A DNA stretch of 64,000 nt from an uncultured Croceitalea sp. (GTDB lineage: Bacteria > Bacteroidota > Bacteroidia > Flavobacteriales > Flavobacteriaceae). The DNA lies in the NCBI GenBank assembly GCA_947495075.1, contig CANLXH010000001.1, positions 620,001-684,000 on the forward strand, in the 5' to 3' direction. Positions within the stretch are counted from its first letter, which is position 1, and each line of letters begins with the position of its first letter. The position numbers and the translations under genes are program-made. Positions 45,201 to 52,842 of the stretch are shown here, piece after piece. The notes below the pieces were generated by a model. That model had not been told where the DNA came from, did no database searches, and was given only the letters and a program-made list of their open reading frames with translations.

Positions 45201-46463
45201 GATACGTACAAAAGTATTTTTAAGATTGTACACATAAGTTTCAAGATTTATAGTTCCTCCCTCGTTTGGAGTTCCTTCAAAAAGATATTGAATACCTTGA
45301 AATTCCTCAGTAGATTGTCCGTCAATTACAAAAGCACCATCACCAACTCCATCACCGTTGTCGCCATCGTTGTTTACTACTACGGCACTGGTATCTCCAA
45401 GAACAATCCATTCTCCTGCAGTACTTAAACCAGAACTACCATTTCCATTTTCTTCTTCAAAAGGTATAAAGCTACCATTAAAGGATGCGTTATCTATTTT
45501 AAAGTCTCTAAAGCTGGCGAAGTCGCTTACCCTGAGATACCGTAGTGTTAAGCGATCTCCTTGATCGTCGGTTGTTGCAGTATAGTCCAGGACCACGGTC
45601 TTTGGTTCGGTATTGTTTGCAGGAAAACCAACAGTTCCTGATGTGGCCAGTACGGTATTGTCATCGATGTTATAGAGTTCTACGGCTACCCGTACGAAGG
45701 CTGGGTTGGTATTGTAGATTACGGTCTGAATGGATATAGGTTCCCCATTGGTCATGGTACCTCCAAAGATATACTGAGCTCCTTGTAGTTCTGAGGTATC
45801 CTGTCCGTCCACGAACCATGCGCCATCGGCAATACCGTCACCATTGTCTTCGTCATCATTGACAATCGTCAATAAGGTATTACCCAAAGGAGACCAATCT
45901 GTTCCTAGTTCTAAAATGGATGTTGGCTCCGTAGTATCCTCTTGAAAAGGGATAAAAGCACCATTAAAGGATGCATTATCTATTTTAAAGTCTCTAAAGC
46001 TGGCGAAATCGCTGACCCTAAGATATCTTAAGGAGAGACGATCATCTTGATCGTCGTCTGTTGCAGTATAGTCCAATACCACGGTTTTTGGTTCTGCGTT
46101 GTTAGCTGGAAAACCGACGGTTCCTGATGTGGCTAGTACGGTACCATCATCGATGTTATAGAGTTCTACGGCCACACGAACGAAGGCTGGGTTGGTATTG
46201 TAGATTACGGTCTGAACGGATATAGTTCCCCCTTCAATCATAGTACCATCAAATAGGTACTGTGTACCCTGTGGTTCAGCTGAGTCCTGCCCGTCTACAA
46301 ACCAGGCTCCATCAGCTATGCCGTCACCATTGCCTCCATCATCGTTGACAATGGTCAGTTCTGTTGCACCAATGCTTTCCCAAGCGGGTGAATTTATGGA
46401 GACCTGTGCCTCCAGTGTTGTATATAGCGTCAAGAAAAATAAAAGAAGTAGTTTTTTATGCAT
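42222..46463 (-). CDS. Chondroitinase ABC-like polysaccharide lyase (PL8) with T9SS domain
   Basis: A 1413-residue secreted protein. Residues 1-19 are a signal peptide. Three homologous N-terminal modules of about 145-150 residues follow (about 27-170, 189-332, 346-495), each with DGIADGAWFVDGQ-type and VRVAVELYNIDD-type strands. The alpha/alpha-toroid (about 505-830) and super-sandwich (about 850-1300) resemble Proteus vulgaris chondroitin ABC lyase I. EIFPGENRYGRYQSYG, KKSMFMINGMIISLGSNINN and TPDNASYEYITLP all have close counterparts there. H740, Y747, R800 and E896 align with that enzyme's catalytic H501, Y508, R560 and E653, with nearly equal spacing. The last 80 residues are a T9SS sorting domain (IYPNPTFGPVKLVF ... 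FIRLYP). It likely cleaves a uronic-acid polymer outside the cell by beta-elimination. True substrate unknown. Confidence 0.88.
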   Translation of the reverse strand: MHKKLLLLFFLTLYTTLEAQVSINSPAWESIGATELTIVNDDGGNGDGIADGAWFVDGQDSAEPQGTQYLFDGTMIEGGTISVQTVIYNTNPAFVRVAVELYNIDDGTVLATSGTVGFPANNAEPKTVVLDYTATDDDQDDRLSLRYLRVSDFASFRDFKIDNASFNGAFIPFQEDTTEPTSILELGTDWSPLGNTLLTIVNDDEDNGDGIADGAWFVDGQDTSELQGAQYIFGGTMTNGEPISIQTVIYNTNPAFVRVAVELYNIDDNTVLATSGTVGFPANNTEPKTVVLDYTATTDDQGDRLTLRYLRVSDFASFRDFKIDNASFNGSFIPFEEENGNGSSGLSTAGEWIVLGDTSAVVVNNDGDNGDGVGDGAFVIDGQSTEEFQGIQYLFEGTPNEGGTINLETYVYNLKNTFVRINVELYNVDDDNVLSTFFIGLPSNNITPKLATMAYTFTTEDVGDRIAVRYLRTSVFDTVRDFNIDNLSVDDEFVLMELPLIGPGTLCYDDLVPDLPLIPSNATIEAEIQQAYDSFSDIYLGVEPPSEEELQSALAEYDALNIQVNGDDISGNTVTSFSQGGFLRTLASHLKFNPNDTLVAQKANNTVRWISLQFCQAILRLNGPMYQYEDFARPTVLLQDFLDEDVQDLFSFNLIAHFTDDGNHYWEPEYDEAFQEVNDAINTDLVHNLGNVLMAYSTWQDTPEERYRHMRAFKRFMDRFFNYSYGTANGLKRDGSGYHHWTAYDHYMYTYGTAGEIVFNLDGTSFQIEKENYLRFREAIYAQFITSTSDGNKPISMSGRVINNRKQSLTPRLEQIRGLAIAGGNILGLATPDPVLGGLYNQRAEEPNPDFGFVEATPNKEMRGFYQFNHANLAAYRKKNWLAVSKGFTNYTWGTEIFPGENRYGRYQSYGTLEILYPGDEENGLGWDLDTWDWNFNPGATSILLPWELLQAERSRIDERQVKRFAGALGLSNKGSAMLRNTHTRFGMFAMDFQELESQGFGDVIGSNTHNGTFTFKKSMFMINGMIISLGSNINNNDSSNSTITTLYQRLDNKDRGVIVNGSNATNDTFENNDNHWVISNYGTGYYVLPESGILTTRNEDQQTPNHNQINPDFSTNPIRKYHVGYLNHGSTPDNASYEYITLPKTNFWDMKKLDKEIKRGKKPYTVHQQDSIAHILEYGENEIWGYALFSAIDSLEHEGLLQSVSAPSMLMYKVTKRKNSKNSDFSWGWQKKKKENKLKDIRRIRLSIVNPDLGFESRQYTPAIEKTVTVSLKGKWKLRGPNQNVSVISATDSSTTLSFTLNHGLPNEVVLRYVVSQEADEEEDKDGPKFIAPRIYPNPTFGPVKLVFKPKQPLPQTVELVDMQGEVLQVFKPKRFTNVLDFNLSGFPSGFYFIRLYPTNNKRPIAYKIYKR
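45474..46385 (-). repeat. 486-bp direct repeat inside the PL8 gene
   Basis: The first two N-terminal modules of the PL8 protein are nearly identical in DNA as well as protein. For example TATTTTAAAGTCTCTAAAGC occurs about 45493 and again about 45979, giving a period of 486 bases (162 codons). The third module (about 44980-45430) is clearly related in protein but diverged in DNA. This indicates a recent in-frame duplication of one binding module. Confidence 0.85.
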
Positions 46464-46763
46464 AGTTTTTACAATTTGTTTGGATAATTAAATTTTTAAA
46501 AATGCCTTTTCTCCAAAATTATGCCTTTGCTACGTTGATTATGAGGTGCAAATTAATGAAATGCAGGGGTGTATTTCATCACACCAACTTTTTTAGTCAT
46601 TTGTTGGCGTTCACTTTATGTATTGAAGAACAGTGAGTTTGTAGTACAAATGGGATGTCTTGAACGATACGACCCCCATATCTGGAATGCGAGCCCCTTA
46701 GGTAACATTTTAGATACCGTTAATTTTAAATTTTAATAAATAATAGTAACAAATTAATTGACG
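46464..46763. promoter_or_regulatory. Divergent PL8/kduI promoter region with three CCCC motifs
   Basis: In this 300-base gap, the minus strand shows ATACACCCCTGCAT (46561-46574), followed by TTAATTTGCACCT, about 100 bases upstream of the PL8 start. On the plus strand, ATACGACCCCCATAT (46667-46681) and GCGAGCCCCTTAGG (46689-46702) lie 60-95 bases upstream of kduI. The second is followed 18 bases later by TTAATTTTA, the same arrangement as upstream of the 1132 gene. Both divergent genes are PUL genes, which supports co-regulation. Binding by the HTCS is inferred. Confidence 0.45.
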
Positions 46764-47597
46764 ATGAAATACGAGAGTAGATATGCTTCTAATCCAGAGA
46801 CAGTTAAGAAATACGATACTGCCCAATTAAGAAAAGAGTTTTTGATAGACAACTTAATGAACAAAGATGAGATAAACTTAACGTATAGCCACTACGACAG
46901 ATATATTGCTGGGTCTGCTGTTCCTCTCACTTCTTTGAAATTGGAAACTATAGACCCTTTAAAATCTGAACATTTTTTAGATAGACGGGAGATGGGAATT
47001 ATTAATGTAGGAGGTTCTGGAAGCATTGTCATTGATGGAGAACTACACGCCATGGGTCATAAAGATGCCCTTTATATAGGAATGGGGGCAAAAGAAGTCA
47101 TTTTTAAGAGCGATTCCAAAGACAAACCCGCCATGTACTACATAAATTCTGCGCCTGCCCATAAATCTTACCCCACTAAAAAAGTAGGACTCCACGAGGC
47201 CAATAAACTAGAACTAGGAAGTTTAGAAACTGCAAACGACCGTACCGTCAGTCAAATGATTATAGGTGGTATTGTTACCACCTGTCAGCTTCAAATGGGT
47301 ATGACAGAACTTAAGAGTGGAAGTGTATGGAATACAATGCCCGCCCATGTTCATGACCGTCGTATGGAGGTCTATTTTTATTTAGACGTACCTGAAGATC
47401 AAGCTGTCTGCCATTTTATGGGGCAACCACAAGAGACTAGGCATATTTGGATGCATAACCACCAAGCTGTCATTTCCCCGCCATGGTCCATCCATTGCGG
47501 TTCGGGAACGTCAAATTACACTTTTATATGGGGCATGGCAGGAGAGAATATGGAGTATACAGATATGGACGTCGCAGACATTAAAGATTTAAAATAA
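46764..47597 (+). CDS. kduI: 5-dehydro-4-deoxy-D-glucuronate isomerase
   Basis: The ATG at 46764 gives 277 residues (MKYESRYAS...), the normal KduI length. A TTG two codons upstream is in frame but unnecessary. The cupin zinc ligands are H195, H197 and E202 in PAHVHDRRMEVYFYL and H244 in WSIHCGSG, one residue from the E. coli positions. ANDRTVSQMIIGG and HHxWMHNHQAVISPPWSIH-type segments are characteristic. It converts 5-keto-4-deoxyuronate, formed from the GH88 product, to 2,5-diketo-3-deoxygluconate. It is followed 24 bases later by kduD. Confidence 0.96.
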   Translation: MKYESRYASNPETVKKYDTAQLRKEFLIDNLMNKDEINLTYSHYDRYIAGSAVPLTSLKLETIDPLKSEHFLDRREMGIINVGGSGSIVIDGELHAMGHKDALYIGMGAKEVIFKSDSKDKPAMYYINSAPAHKSYPTKKVGLHEANKLELGSLETANDRTVSQMIIGGIVTTCQLQMGMTELKSGSVWNTMPAHVHDRRMEVYFYLDVPEDQAVCHFMGQPQETRHIWMHNHQAVISPPWSIHCGSGTSNYTFIWGMAGENMEYTDMDVADIKDLK

Positions 47598-47621
47598 CTA
47601 AAACATCAAAATAAATAATAT

Positions 47622-48416
47622 ATGTCTAGTGAACTATTTGATTTAACTGGAAAAACAGCTCTTATTACTGGTGGGGTACACGGTTTGGGAATGGCCATGG
47701 CTAAAGGCATTGGACATGCTGGTGCAAAAATTGTAGTCAATGAGCATTCTTCCCAAGAAAAAGTAGATAATGCTGTTGCAGAATATCGTGCAGAAGGTAT
47801 AGAAGCATTTGGATATCTTTTTGATGTGACAGATGAGAGTGCCGTAATAAATGCAATAAAAAGAATCGAAGAAGAAGTAGGTCCTATTGATATCTTGGTA
47901 AACAATGCGGGTATCATTAAAAGAACTGCTATGATTGATATGGAGGTAGTCGATTTTGAAGCTGTTATAAAGGTAGATTTGATAGGACCCTTTATTGTAT
48001 CAAAAAATGTTGCTAAGGGAATGATAGCGAGGGGAGGAGGTAAAATAATCAATATCTGCTCCATGATGAGTGAGTTAGGTAGAAACTCCGTAAGTGCCTA
48101 TGCAGCAGCAAAAGGTGGTTTAAAGATGCTTACCAAGAACATGGCTACGGAATGGGCCAGGTTCAATATACAAACCAATGGTATAGGTCCCGGATACTTT
48201 GCTACTAGCCAAACTGCTCCAATACGGGTAGATGGACATCCATTTAATGATTTTATAGTTGGCAGGACTCCGGCTGGCCGTTGGGGAAATCCCGAAGATC
48301 TTAAAGGTGCAGCTATTTTTTTGAGCTCAAAAGCAAGTGACTTTGTAAATGGGCATGTACTCTATGTAGATGGAGGGATATTGGCTACTATTGGAAAACC
48401 TTCTAATGAAGCCTAG
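47622..48416 (+). CDS. kduD: 2-dehydro-3-deoxy-D-gluconate 5-dehydrogenase
   Basis: A 264-residue short-chain dehydrogenase. The NAD loop is TGGVHGLGMAMAKG, NNAG appears in ILVNNAGIIKR, and the catalytic Ser/Tyr/Lys block lies in ICSMMSELGRNSVSAYAAAKGGLKML. The C-terminal GHVLYVDGGILATIGKP is typical of KduD. It reduces 2,5-diketo-3-deoxygluconate to KDG, linking KduI to KdgK. The kduI-kduD pair and the GH88/PL8 context make this assignment firm. Confidence 0.94.
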   Translation: MSSELFDLTGKTALITGGVHGLGMAMAKGIGHAGAKIVVNEHSSQEKVDNAVAEYRAEGIEAFGYLFDVTDESAVINAIKRIEEEVGPIDILVNNAGIIKRTAMIDMEVVDFEAVIKVDLIGPFIVSKNVAKGMIARGGGKIINICSMMSELGRNSVSAYAAAKGGLKMLTKNMATEWARFNIQTNGIGPGYFATSQTAPIRVDGHPFNDFIVGRTPAGRWGNPEDLKGAAIFLSSKASDFVNGHVLYVDGGILATIGKPSNEA

Positions 48417-48420
48417 AAAG

Positions 48421-49602
48421 ATGAAAACACAATTTCCTTCCATTGTTCTCTTATGTGCCTTCTGCCTTACAATCTCATGTAAAAAGGAAGATAAATCGAT
48501 AAAACTAGTTTTAAAAAATACGCTGGATATTGATCGGGAATATGAGACCATTACCTTGGACAAGACTTTTCTTAAGGTAGACAGTTTAGAAAATCTGGCT
48601 ATTATTAATGTCGATACCAAAAAAGTAATGGTTTCACAAGTAGTGGATATCAATGGTGATGGAAAGTTCGACGCACTACTGTTTCAACCGAATATCAGCT
48701 CCAAATCCAGTAAGATTTTTGAAATCAAAAGAATAACACAAAACATTATAAATGATTCCCTCCAATCGTGCTATTCTAGGTTTGTTCCAGAACGTACGGA
48801 TGATTACGCTTGGGAGAATAATCGTGTGGCTTTTAGAACTTTTGGACCCACTGCCCAAAAAATGATTGAAGACGATGTTCCTGGAGGTACGCTCTCTAGC
48901 GGCATTGATGCTTGGCTAAAAAAAGTAAGCTACCCTATAATTGATAAGTGGTATCATAAAGAAACCCAAACAACTGGTACGTACCATGAAGACAATGGAG
49001 AAGGACTGGATAATTTTCATGTTGGTAAAAGCCGTGGGGTAGGTGGAACTGCAGTAAAAAAAGACAGTACCTTTTATACCTCCAAAAATTTTATAGATTG
49101 GAAAACCCTGTCTACAGGACCGCTTCGAACAAGTTTTGAACTTACTTATGAAGATTGGGATGCGAATGGTGTACGGATAAGTGAAAAAAAACGAATTTCC
49201 CTAGATTTTGGAAGCAATCTAAGCAAATTTGAAGTGACGACTACAGGAAGCGAAACTTTGTCGGTTGGTCTTACATTGCATGAAAATGATGGTCAGATAT
49301 TCATGGATGAAAACGTTGGGTATATGGGGTATTGGGAGCCTCATGGTACTTCTGAACTGGGTACGGGAATTATTGCAACCAAAGGTACTTTAAACACTTT
49401 TGAAACCTATATTTCTGATGTTAAGGATTTAAGCAATGCCTATGCACACCTTAACGTGGTGGACAAAAAGGTTACCTACTATGCTGGTTTTGGTTGGAAA
49501 GAAAGTGGACAGTTTAAATCCAAGGCTGAATGGGAAGCATACCTTAATGATTTTGCCCTTAAAATAAACAACCCTATGTCCATGCAACTGTTGGATAAAT
49601 AA
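48421..49602 (+). CDS. DUF4861 family lipoprotein
   Basis: The ATG at 48421 (four bases after the kduD stop) gives 393 residues with lipobox LTIS|C20. An ATG at 48406 overlapping kduD is also in frame. KLVLKNTLDIDREYETITL, DINGDGKFDALLFQPNI, FVPERTDDYAWENNRVAFRTFGP and DAWLKKVSYPIIDKWYH match DUF4861, a family repeatedly encoded in uronate-related PULs of Bacteroidota. Its biochemical role is not something I can state from sequence. By fold and position it is probably a periplasmic carbohydrate-active or binding protein acting beside the GH88/KduI steps. Confidence 0.8.
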   Translation: MKTQFPSIVLLCAFCLTISCKKEDKSIKLVLKNTLDIDREYETITLDKTFLKVDSLENLAIINVDTKKVMVSQVVDINGDGKFDALLFQPNISSKSSKIFEIKRITQNIINDSLQSCYSRFVPERTDDYAWENNRVAFRTFGPTAQKMIEDDVPGGTLSSGIDAWLKKVSYPIIDKWYHKETQTTGTYHEDNGEGLDNFHVGKSRGVGGTAVKKDSTFYTSKNFIDWKTLSTGPLRTSFELTYEDWDANGVRISEKKRISLDFGSNLSKFEVTTTGSETLSVGLTLHENDGQIFMDENVGYMGYWEPHGTSELGTGIIATKGTLNTFETYISDVKDLSNAYAHLNVVDKKVTYYAGFGWKESGQFKSKAEWEAYLNDFALKINNPMSMQLLDK

Positions 49603-49605
49603 TAT

Positions 49606-50721
49606 TTATTTCTTTTTTATATAATCGTCCAATCCAATGACCGTACGGAACCCCAAATGTTCCATTCCTGAATCCAAACTAGTACCCATCCTTGCACTTG
49701 GTCGATAACTGGCACAGTAGGAGTCACTGCAAAGAAACGATCCTCCTTTTAAGACTTTTTCTCTTGCCAATGGATTTCTAGGATTATAGGGAGTGGTAGC
49801 ACCTAAAGGGTTTTTGACCATGCCTATATTGTTTAGTTTGGAATAGTAATCCGTATTGTACCAATCACTGGTCCACTCCCAAACGTTACCAGCCATATCG
49901 TACAACCCAAAATCGTTAGGAGGAAAACTCATCACTGGGGCTGTTCGCTCGTGGCCATCTATCTGGGTATTGCTTACAGGAAACTCACCCTCCCAAGTGT
50001 TTGCCTTGAGGCTCAGAGAGTCGCGTTTGGTACCCCATGTAAAAGGTGCTCCGTCATAGCCACCTCTCGCCGCATATTCCCATTCGGCCTCAGTTGGAAG
50101 TCTTTTTCCAGCCCATTTACAATAGGCCAGTGCATCCTCGTAAGCGATGTGTACCACTGGATGGTCCTCCTTTCCTTCAATAGTAGTTTCCAATCCTTGT
50201 GGATTTTTCCAATTTGCACTAATTTCCCATTTCCACCATTGAGAATAGTCGTATAAGTTTGGGAGAACGGTTTGGGTTTTCCTAAAAACCAAAGAGCCTG
50301 GGCGGAGGATACTATCATGAGGTCTGGGAGTTCCAATGGGAAGCTGTTGCTTTATTTCTTCCCAGTCCACTATGCGCTCAGCCACAGTAATATATCCGGT
50401 TTCCTTGATGAACTTGGCAAACTGTTCATTGGTCACTTCGTGAATATCCATGAAAAAACCATCGACAGCGGCCCTGTGAACTGGTCTTTCGTGAGCCATG
50501 GCCATGGTGTCTGATGCAATAGCACCTCGATGGAATTCCCCGCCAGAAATCCAGACCATACCCTTGGGAACCTCGGTATTTTTAGGAAGTTCAACAATGA
50601 TGTTCATATCATAATCTTGGTTCCCAATGGTTTGAACATTCCCCCCCTTAGACTTGTCTTCGCAGCCCCAGAATATGAAAATTAAAATCGCTACTATGTG
50701 GAAATGTTTTCTTTTGTACAT
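49606..50721 (-). CDS. Formylglycine-generating enzyme family lipoprotein (sulfatase maturation)
   Basis: A 371-residue SUMF1/FGE-type protein with lipobox FIFWG|C20, so exported. It has MVWISGGEFHRGA at the start, RLPTEAEWEYAARGG, NVWEWTSDWY, and VLKGGSFLCSDSYCASYRPSAR at the active site. C331 and C336 keep the five-residue spacing of the copper-binding catalytic cysteines of human FGE. This suggests a working aerobic FGE rather than one of the many cysteine-less relatives. It can activate the two Cys-type sulfatases of this locus, here apparently after export. It is the last gene of the galK-galT-lacI run. Confidence 0.88.
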   Translation of the reverse strand: MYKRKHFHIVAILIFIFWGCEDKSKGGNVQTIGNQDYDMNIIVELPKNTEVPKGMVWISGGEFHRGAIASDTMAMAHERPVHRAAVDGFFMDIHEVTNEQFAKFIKETGYITVAERIVDWEEIKQQLPIGTPRPHDSILRPGSLVFRKTQTVLPNLYDYSQWWKWEISANWKNPQGLETTIEGKEDHPVVHIAYEDALAYCKWAGKRLPTEAEWEYAARGGYDGAPFTWGTKRDSLSLKANTWEGEFPVSNTQIDGHERTAPVMSFPPNDFGLYDMAGNVWEWTSDWYNTDYYSKLNNIGMVKNPLGATTPYNPRNPLAREKVLKGGSFLCSDSYCASYRPSARMGTSLDSGMEHLGFRTVIGLDDYIKKK

Positions 50722-50731
50722 TTTGAATTCT

Positions 50732-51787
50732 TTATTTGCCTAATGGAGGGTAGGTTTTGGTATCATCAAGTAAAAGGGGTTTAGTGGAGTTTCGTAGTAT
50801 CAATCCTGGGTCAATAACCATATTTCTTATCTTTCCATTAGGATTTACCAATCGGGTTCGCAATAGGTGAAAGGATTTTGCACCTATTTGTTCTGCATGT
50901 TGTGATATGACACTTAAAGAAGGGTTGGAAGACTGCGCCATCGGTCCGTTGGTAAACCCTATCACGGATATATCTTGAGGTACCTTATAGCCTATTTGTT
51001 GTAAGGTGTTCAATGCATAAATCGCTGAAAGTTCATCAGCGGCCAAAATACCATCCGGTGTATGCTCCCTCATGCTATTGGCGAATAGTGTTCTAAAATT
51101 TTCATAGTTTCCAATTTCAATGCATAAGGGTGACATACCATTTTTCTTCTTATGCCTGAGTGCAGAAATATAACCTTCTTTTCTAGAGCGTCCAACACTG
51201 GTATTCGAAAGTGGTGATAAAAAAGCGATTCGTCGACACCCAGAATCAGACAAATACTTCGTTGCCTTAAAAGCTCCCGCAAAATCGTCTATGGTAACTG
51301 AATCTAAGGGAATTTCTTTATTAATGCGGTCGAACATTACAATAGGTTTGTTATAGGTCATAATCTTTCTCATTTCCCGATAATTACTGGTTTTTTGGGT
51401 TTCTTTAGAGAAAGAAATTAAAATGCCGTCAACACTCCGGTTTATTAAGCCTAATAGGTTGTCGTACTCACTTTTTTTTTGGTCGTTAGAGAATGTAATT
51501 TGCACGGTAAAGCCATGTTCTGAGGCTTCTTTTTCAATGCCATGGAGTACCTTGGCAAAGAAATCATCGATGACATTGGGTACCACCACCCCAACGGTCT
51601 TAGTCATTTTTGATTTTAAGCTACGCGCGTAATGGTTGGGAACATACCCAAGTGCTTTAGCAGTTTCCCTCACTCTCTCTTTTGTTTTGAGGCTGATTTC
51701 GGGACTATTGCCCAGTGCTTTAGAAATAGTCGAAGGAGACACTCCCAGTGCAGATGCAAGATCTTTTATGGTGGTGATTGAGTGCAT
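50732..51787 (-). CDS. LacI family transcriptional regulator
   Basis: A 351-residue regulator: helix-turn-helix TTIKDLASALGVSPSTISKALGNSPEISLKTKERVRETAKALGYVPNHYARSL, then the effector domain (TVGVVVPNVIDDFFAKVLHGIEKEA ... DGILAADELSAIYALN ... ISVIGFTNGPMAQSSNPSLSVISQHAEQIG). It lies inside the galactose operon, three bases after galT and ten before the FGE gene, so it probably responds to a sugar of this locus. Its operator was not identified. Confidence 0.93.
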   Translation of the reverse strand: MHSITTIKDLASALGVSPSTISKALGNSPEISLKTKERVRETAKALGYVPNHYARSLKSKMTKTVGVVVPNVIDDFFAKVLHGIEKEASEHGFTVQITFSNDQKKSEYDNLLGLINRSVDGILISFSKETQKTSNYREMRKIMTYNKPIVMFDRINKEIPLDSVTIDDFAGAFKATKYLSDSGCRRIAFLSPLSNTSVGRSRKEGYISALRHKKKNGMSPLCIEIGNYENFRTLFANSMREHTPDGILAADELSAIYALNTLQQIGYKVPQDISVIGFTNGPMAQSSNPSLSVISQHAEQIGAKSFHLLRTRLVNPNGKIRNMVIDPGLILRNSTKPLLLDDTKTYPPLGK

Positions 51788-51790
51788 GGT

Positions 51791-52837
51791 TCAGTTTTCG
51801 TTTAGACTATAATGGATATTGGAAAGCCCTTTTAATGTTAGTGCGGCCTGTTCGGGTGTGATATCCCGTTGTGGATTGGCGAACATTTCATAACCGACCA
51901 TAAATTTTTTGACTGTTGCCGAACGAAGAAGAGGAGGATAAAAAGACATATGAAAATGCCATTCTTCATGTTCTGCTCCATCAGTAGGTGCTTGGTGTAT
52001 TCCTGAAGAATAGGGGAATGAGGTTTCAAACAAATTATCATATTTTATGGTGACCTCTTTGATAGCCTTGGCAAAATTTTTCTTTTCGCTCATTGAAAGT
52101 TGCCCTATGTTCTGGTAATGCTTTTTTGGGGCAATCATAACTTCATTGGGCCATACAGCCCAAAAGGGAATTAAGGCTAAGAAATCTTCATTTTGGTAGA
52201 TAACACGTTCATTTAACTTAATTTCCTGCACCAAATAATCTTGTAAAAGGCTAACCCCGTTTTTCTGCCAATAATCAAGTTGTTGTTTTGATTTTTTCTC
52301 CACTTCCAATGGAATAGAACTTTGTGCCCATACCTGGCCGTGTGGATGGAGATTGCTACAGCCCATCAATGTCCCTTTGTTCTCAAAAATTTGAATGTGA
52401 TTGATGGCCTTCATAGCTCCTAAGGATTTATACTCCTCTTGCCAAATTGAAATAACTGCCTCAATACCTTGAATAGTCATTAATGGAAGTGTCAAGGAAT
52501 GGTCTGGTGAAAAGCAGATTACTTTACAGATACCTTGTTCTCCTTTGGCCCTAAGCAGTTCTTTTTGGAACTCCTCAATTGGTGTATCTGTTAAAAGAGC
52601 TGAAAAATCATTAGTAAAACTGAATACCGTGGTGTATTTTGGGTTTGTGGCTCCACTTGCCCTAGTATTTCCTGGACAGAGGTAGCATTTCTCATCATAC
52701 GAAGGGTGTTTTTCACTTACCAACTTTTCTTGTCTTCCTTGCCATGGACGTTTGGTTCGATGGGGAGATACCAATACCCATTCACCAGTCAAAATATTGT
52801 ACCGCCTGTGCGGATGTTCGTTCAAATCAAGTTCCAT
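51791..52837 (-). CDS. galT: Galactose-1-phosphate uridylyltransferase
   Basis: A 348-residue Leloir-pathway enzyme. HPHRRYNILTGEWVLVSPHRTKRPWQGR, CYLCPGN (zinc-binding cysteines) and NKGTLMGCSNLHPHGQVWAQ with the catalytic H-P-H nucleophile motif are diagnostic. EEWHFHMSFYPPLLRS is the second metal and substrate region. It is cytoplasmic and starts five bases after galK ends. It exchanges galactose 1-phosphate with UDP-glucose. Confidence 0.97.
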   Translation of the reverse strand: MELDLNEHPHRRYNILTGEWVLVSPHRTKRPWQGRQEKLVSEKHPSYDEKCYLCPGNTRASGATNPKYTTVFSFTNDFSALLTDTPIEEFQKELLRAKGEQGICKVICFSPDHSLTLPLMTIQGIEAVISIWQEEYKSLGAMKAINHIQIFENKGTLMGCSNLHPHGQVWAQSSIPLEVEKKSKQQLDYWQKNGVSLLQDYLVQEIKLNERVIYQNEDFLALIPFWAVWPNEVMIAPKKHYQNIGQLSMSEKKNFAKAIKEVTIKYDNLFETSFPYSSGIHQAPTDGAEHEEWHFHMSFYPPLLRSATVKKFMVGYEMFANPQRDITPEQAALTLKGLSNIHYSLNEN

Positions 52838-52842
52838 ACAAT

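Noticed and set aside
45474-46385. 486-bp direct repeat as a sign of transposition
   Set aside because: It lies wholly inside one gene and matches protein module borders; no inverted ends or transposase are present.
42222-46463. Hyaluronate lyase as the name for the PL8 protein
   Set aside because: The residues and segments visible match chondroitin ABC lyase more closely, and the substrate is unknown, so a neutral name was used.
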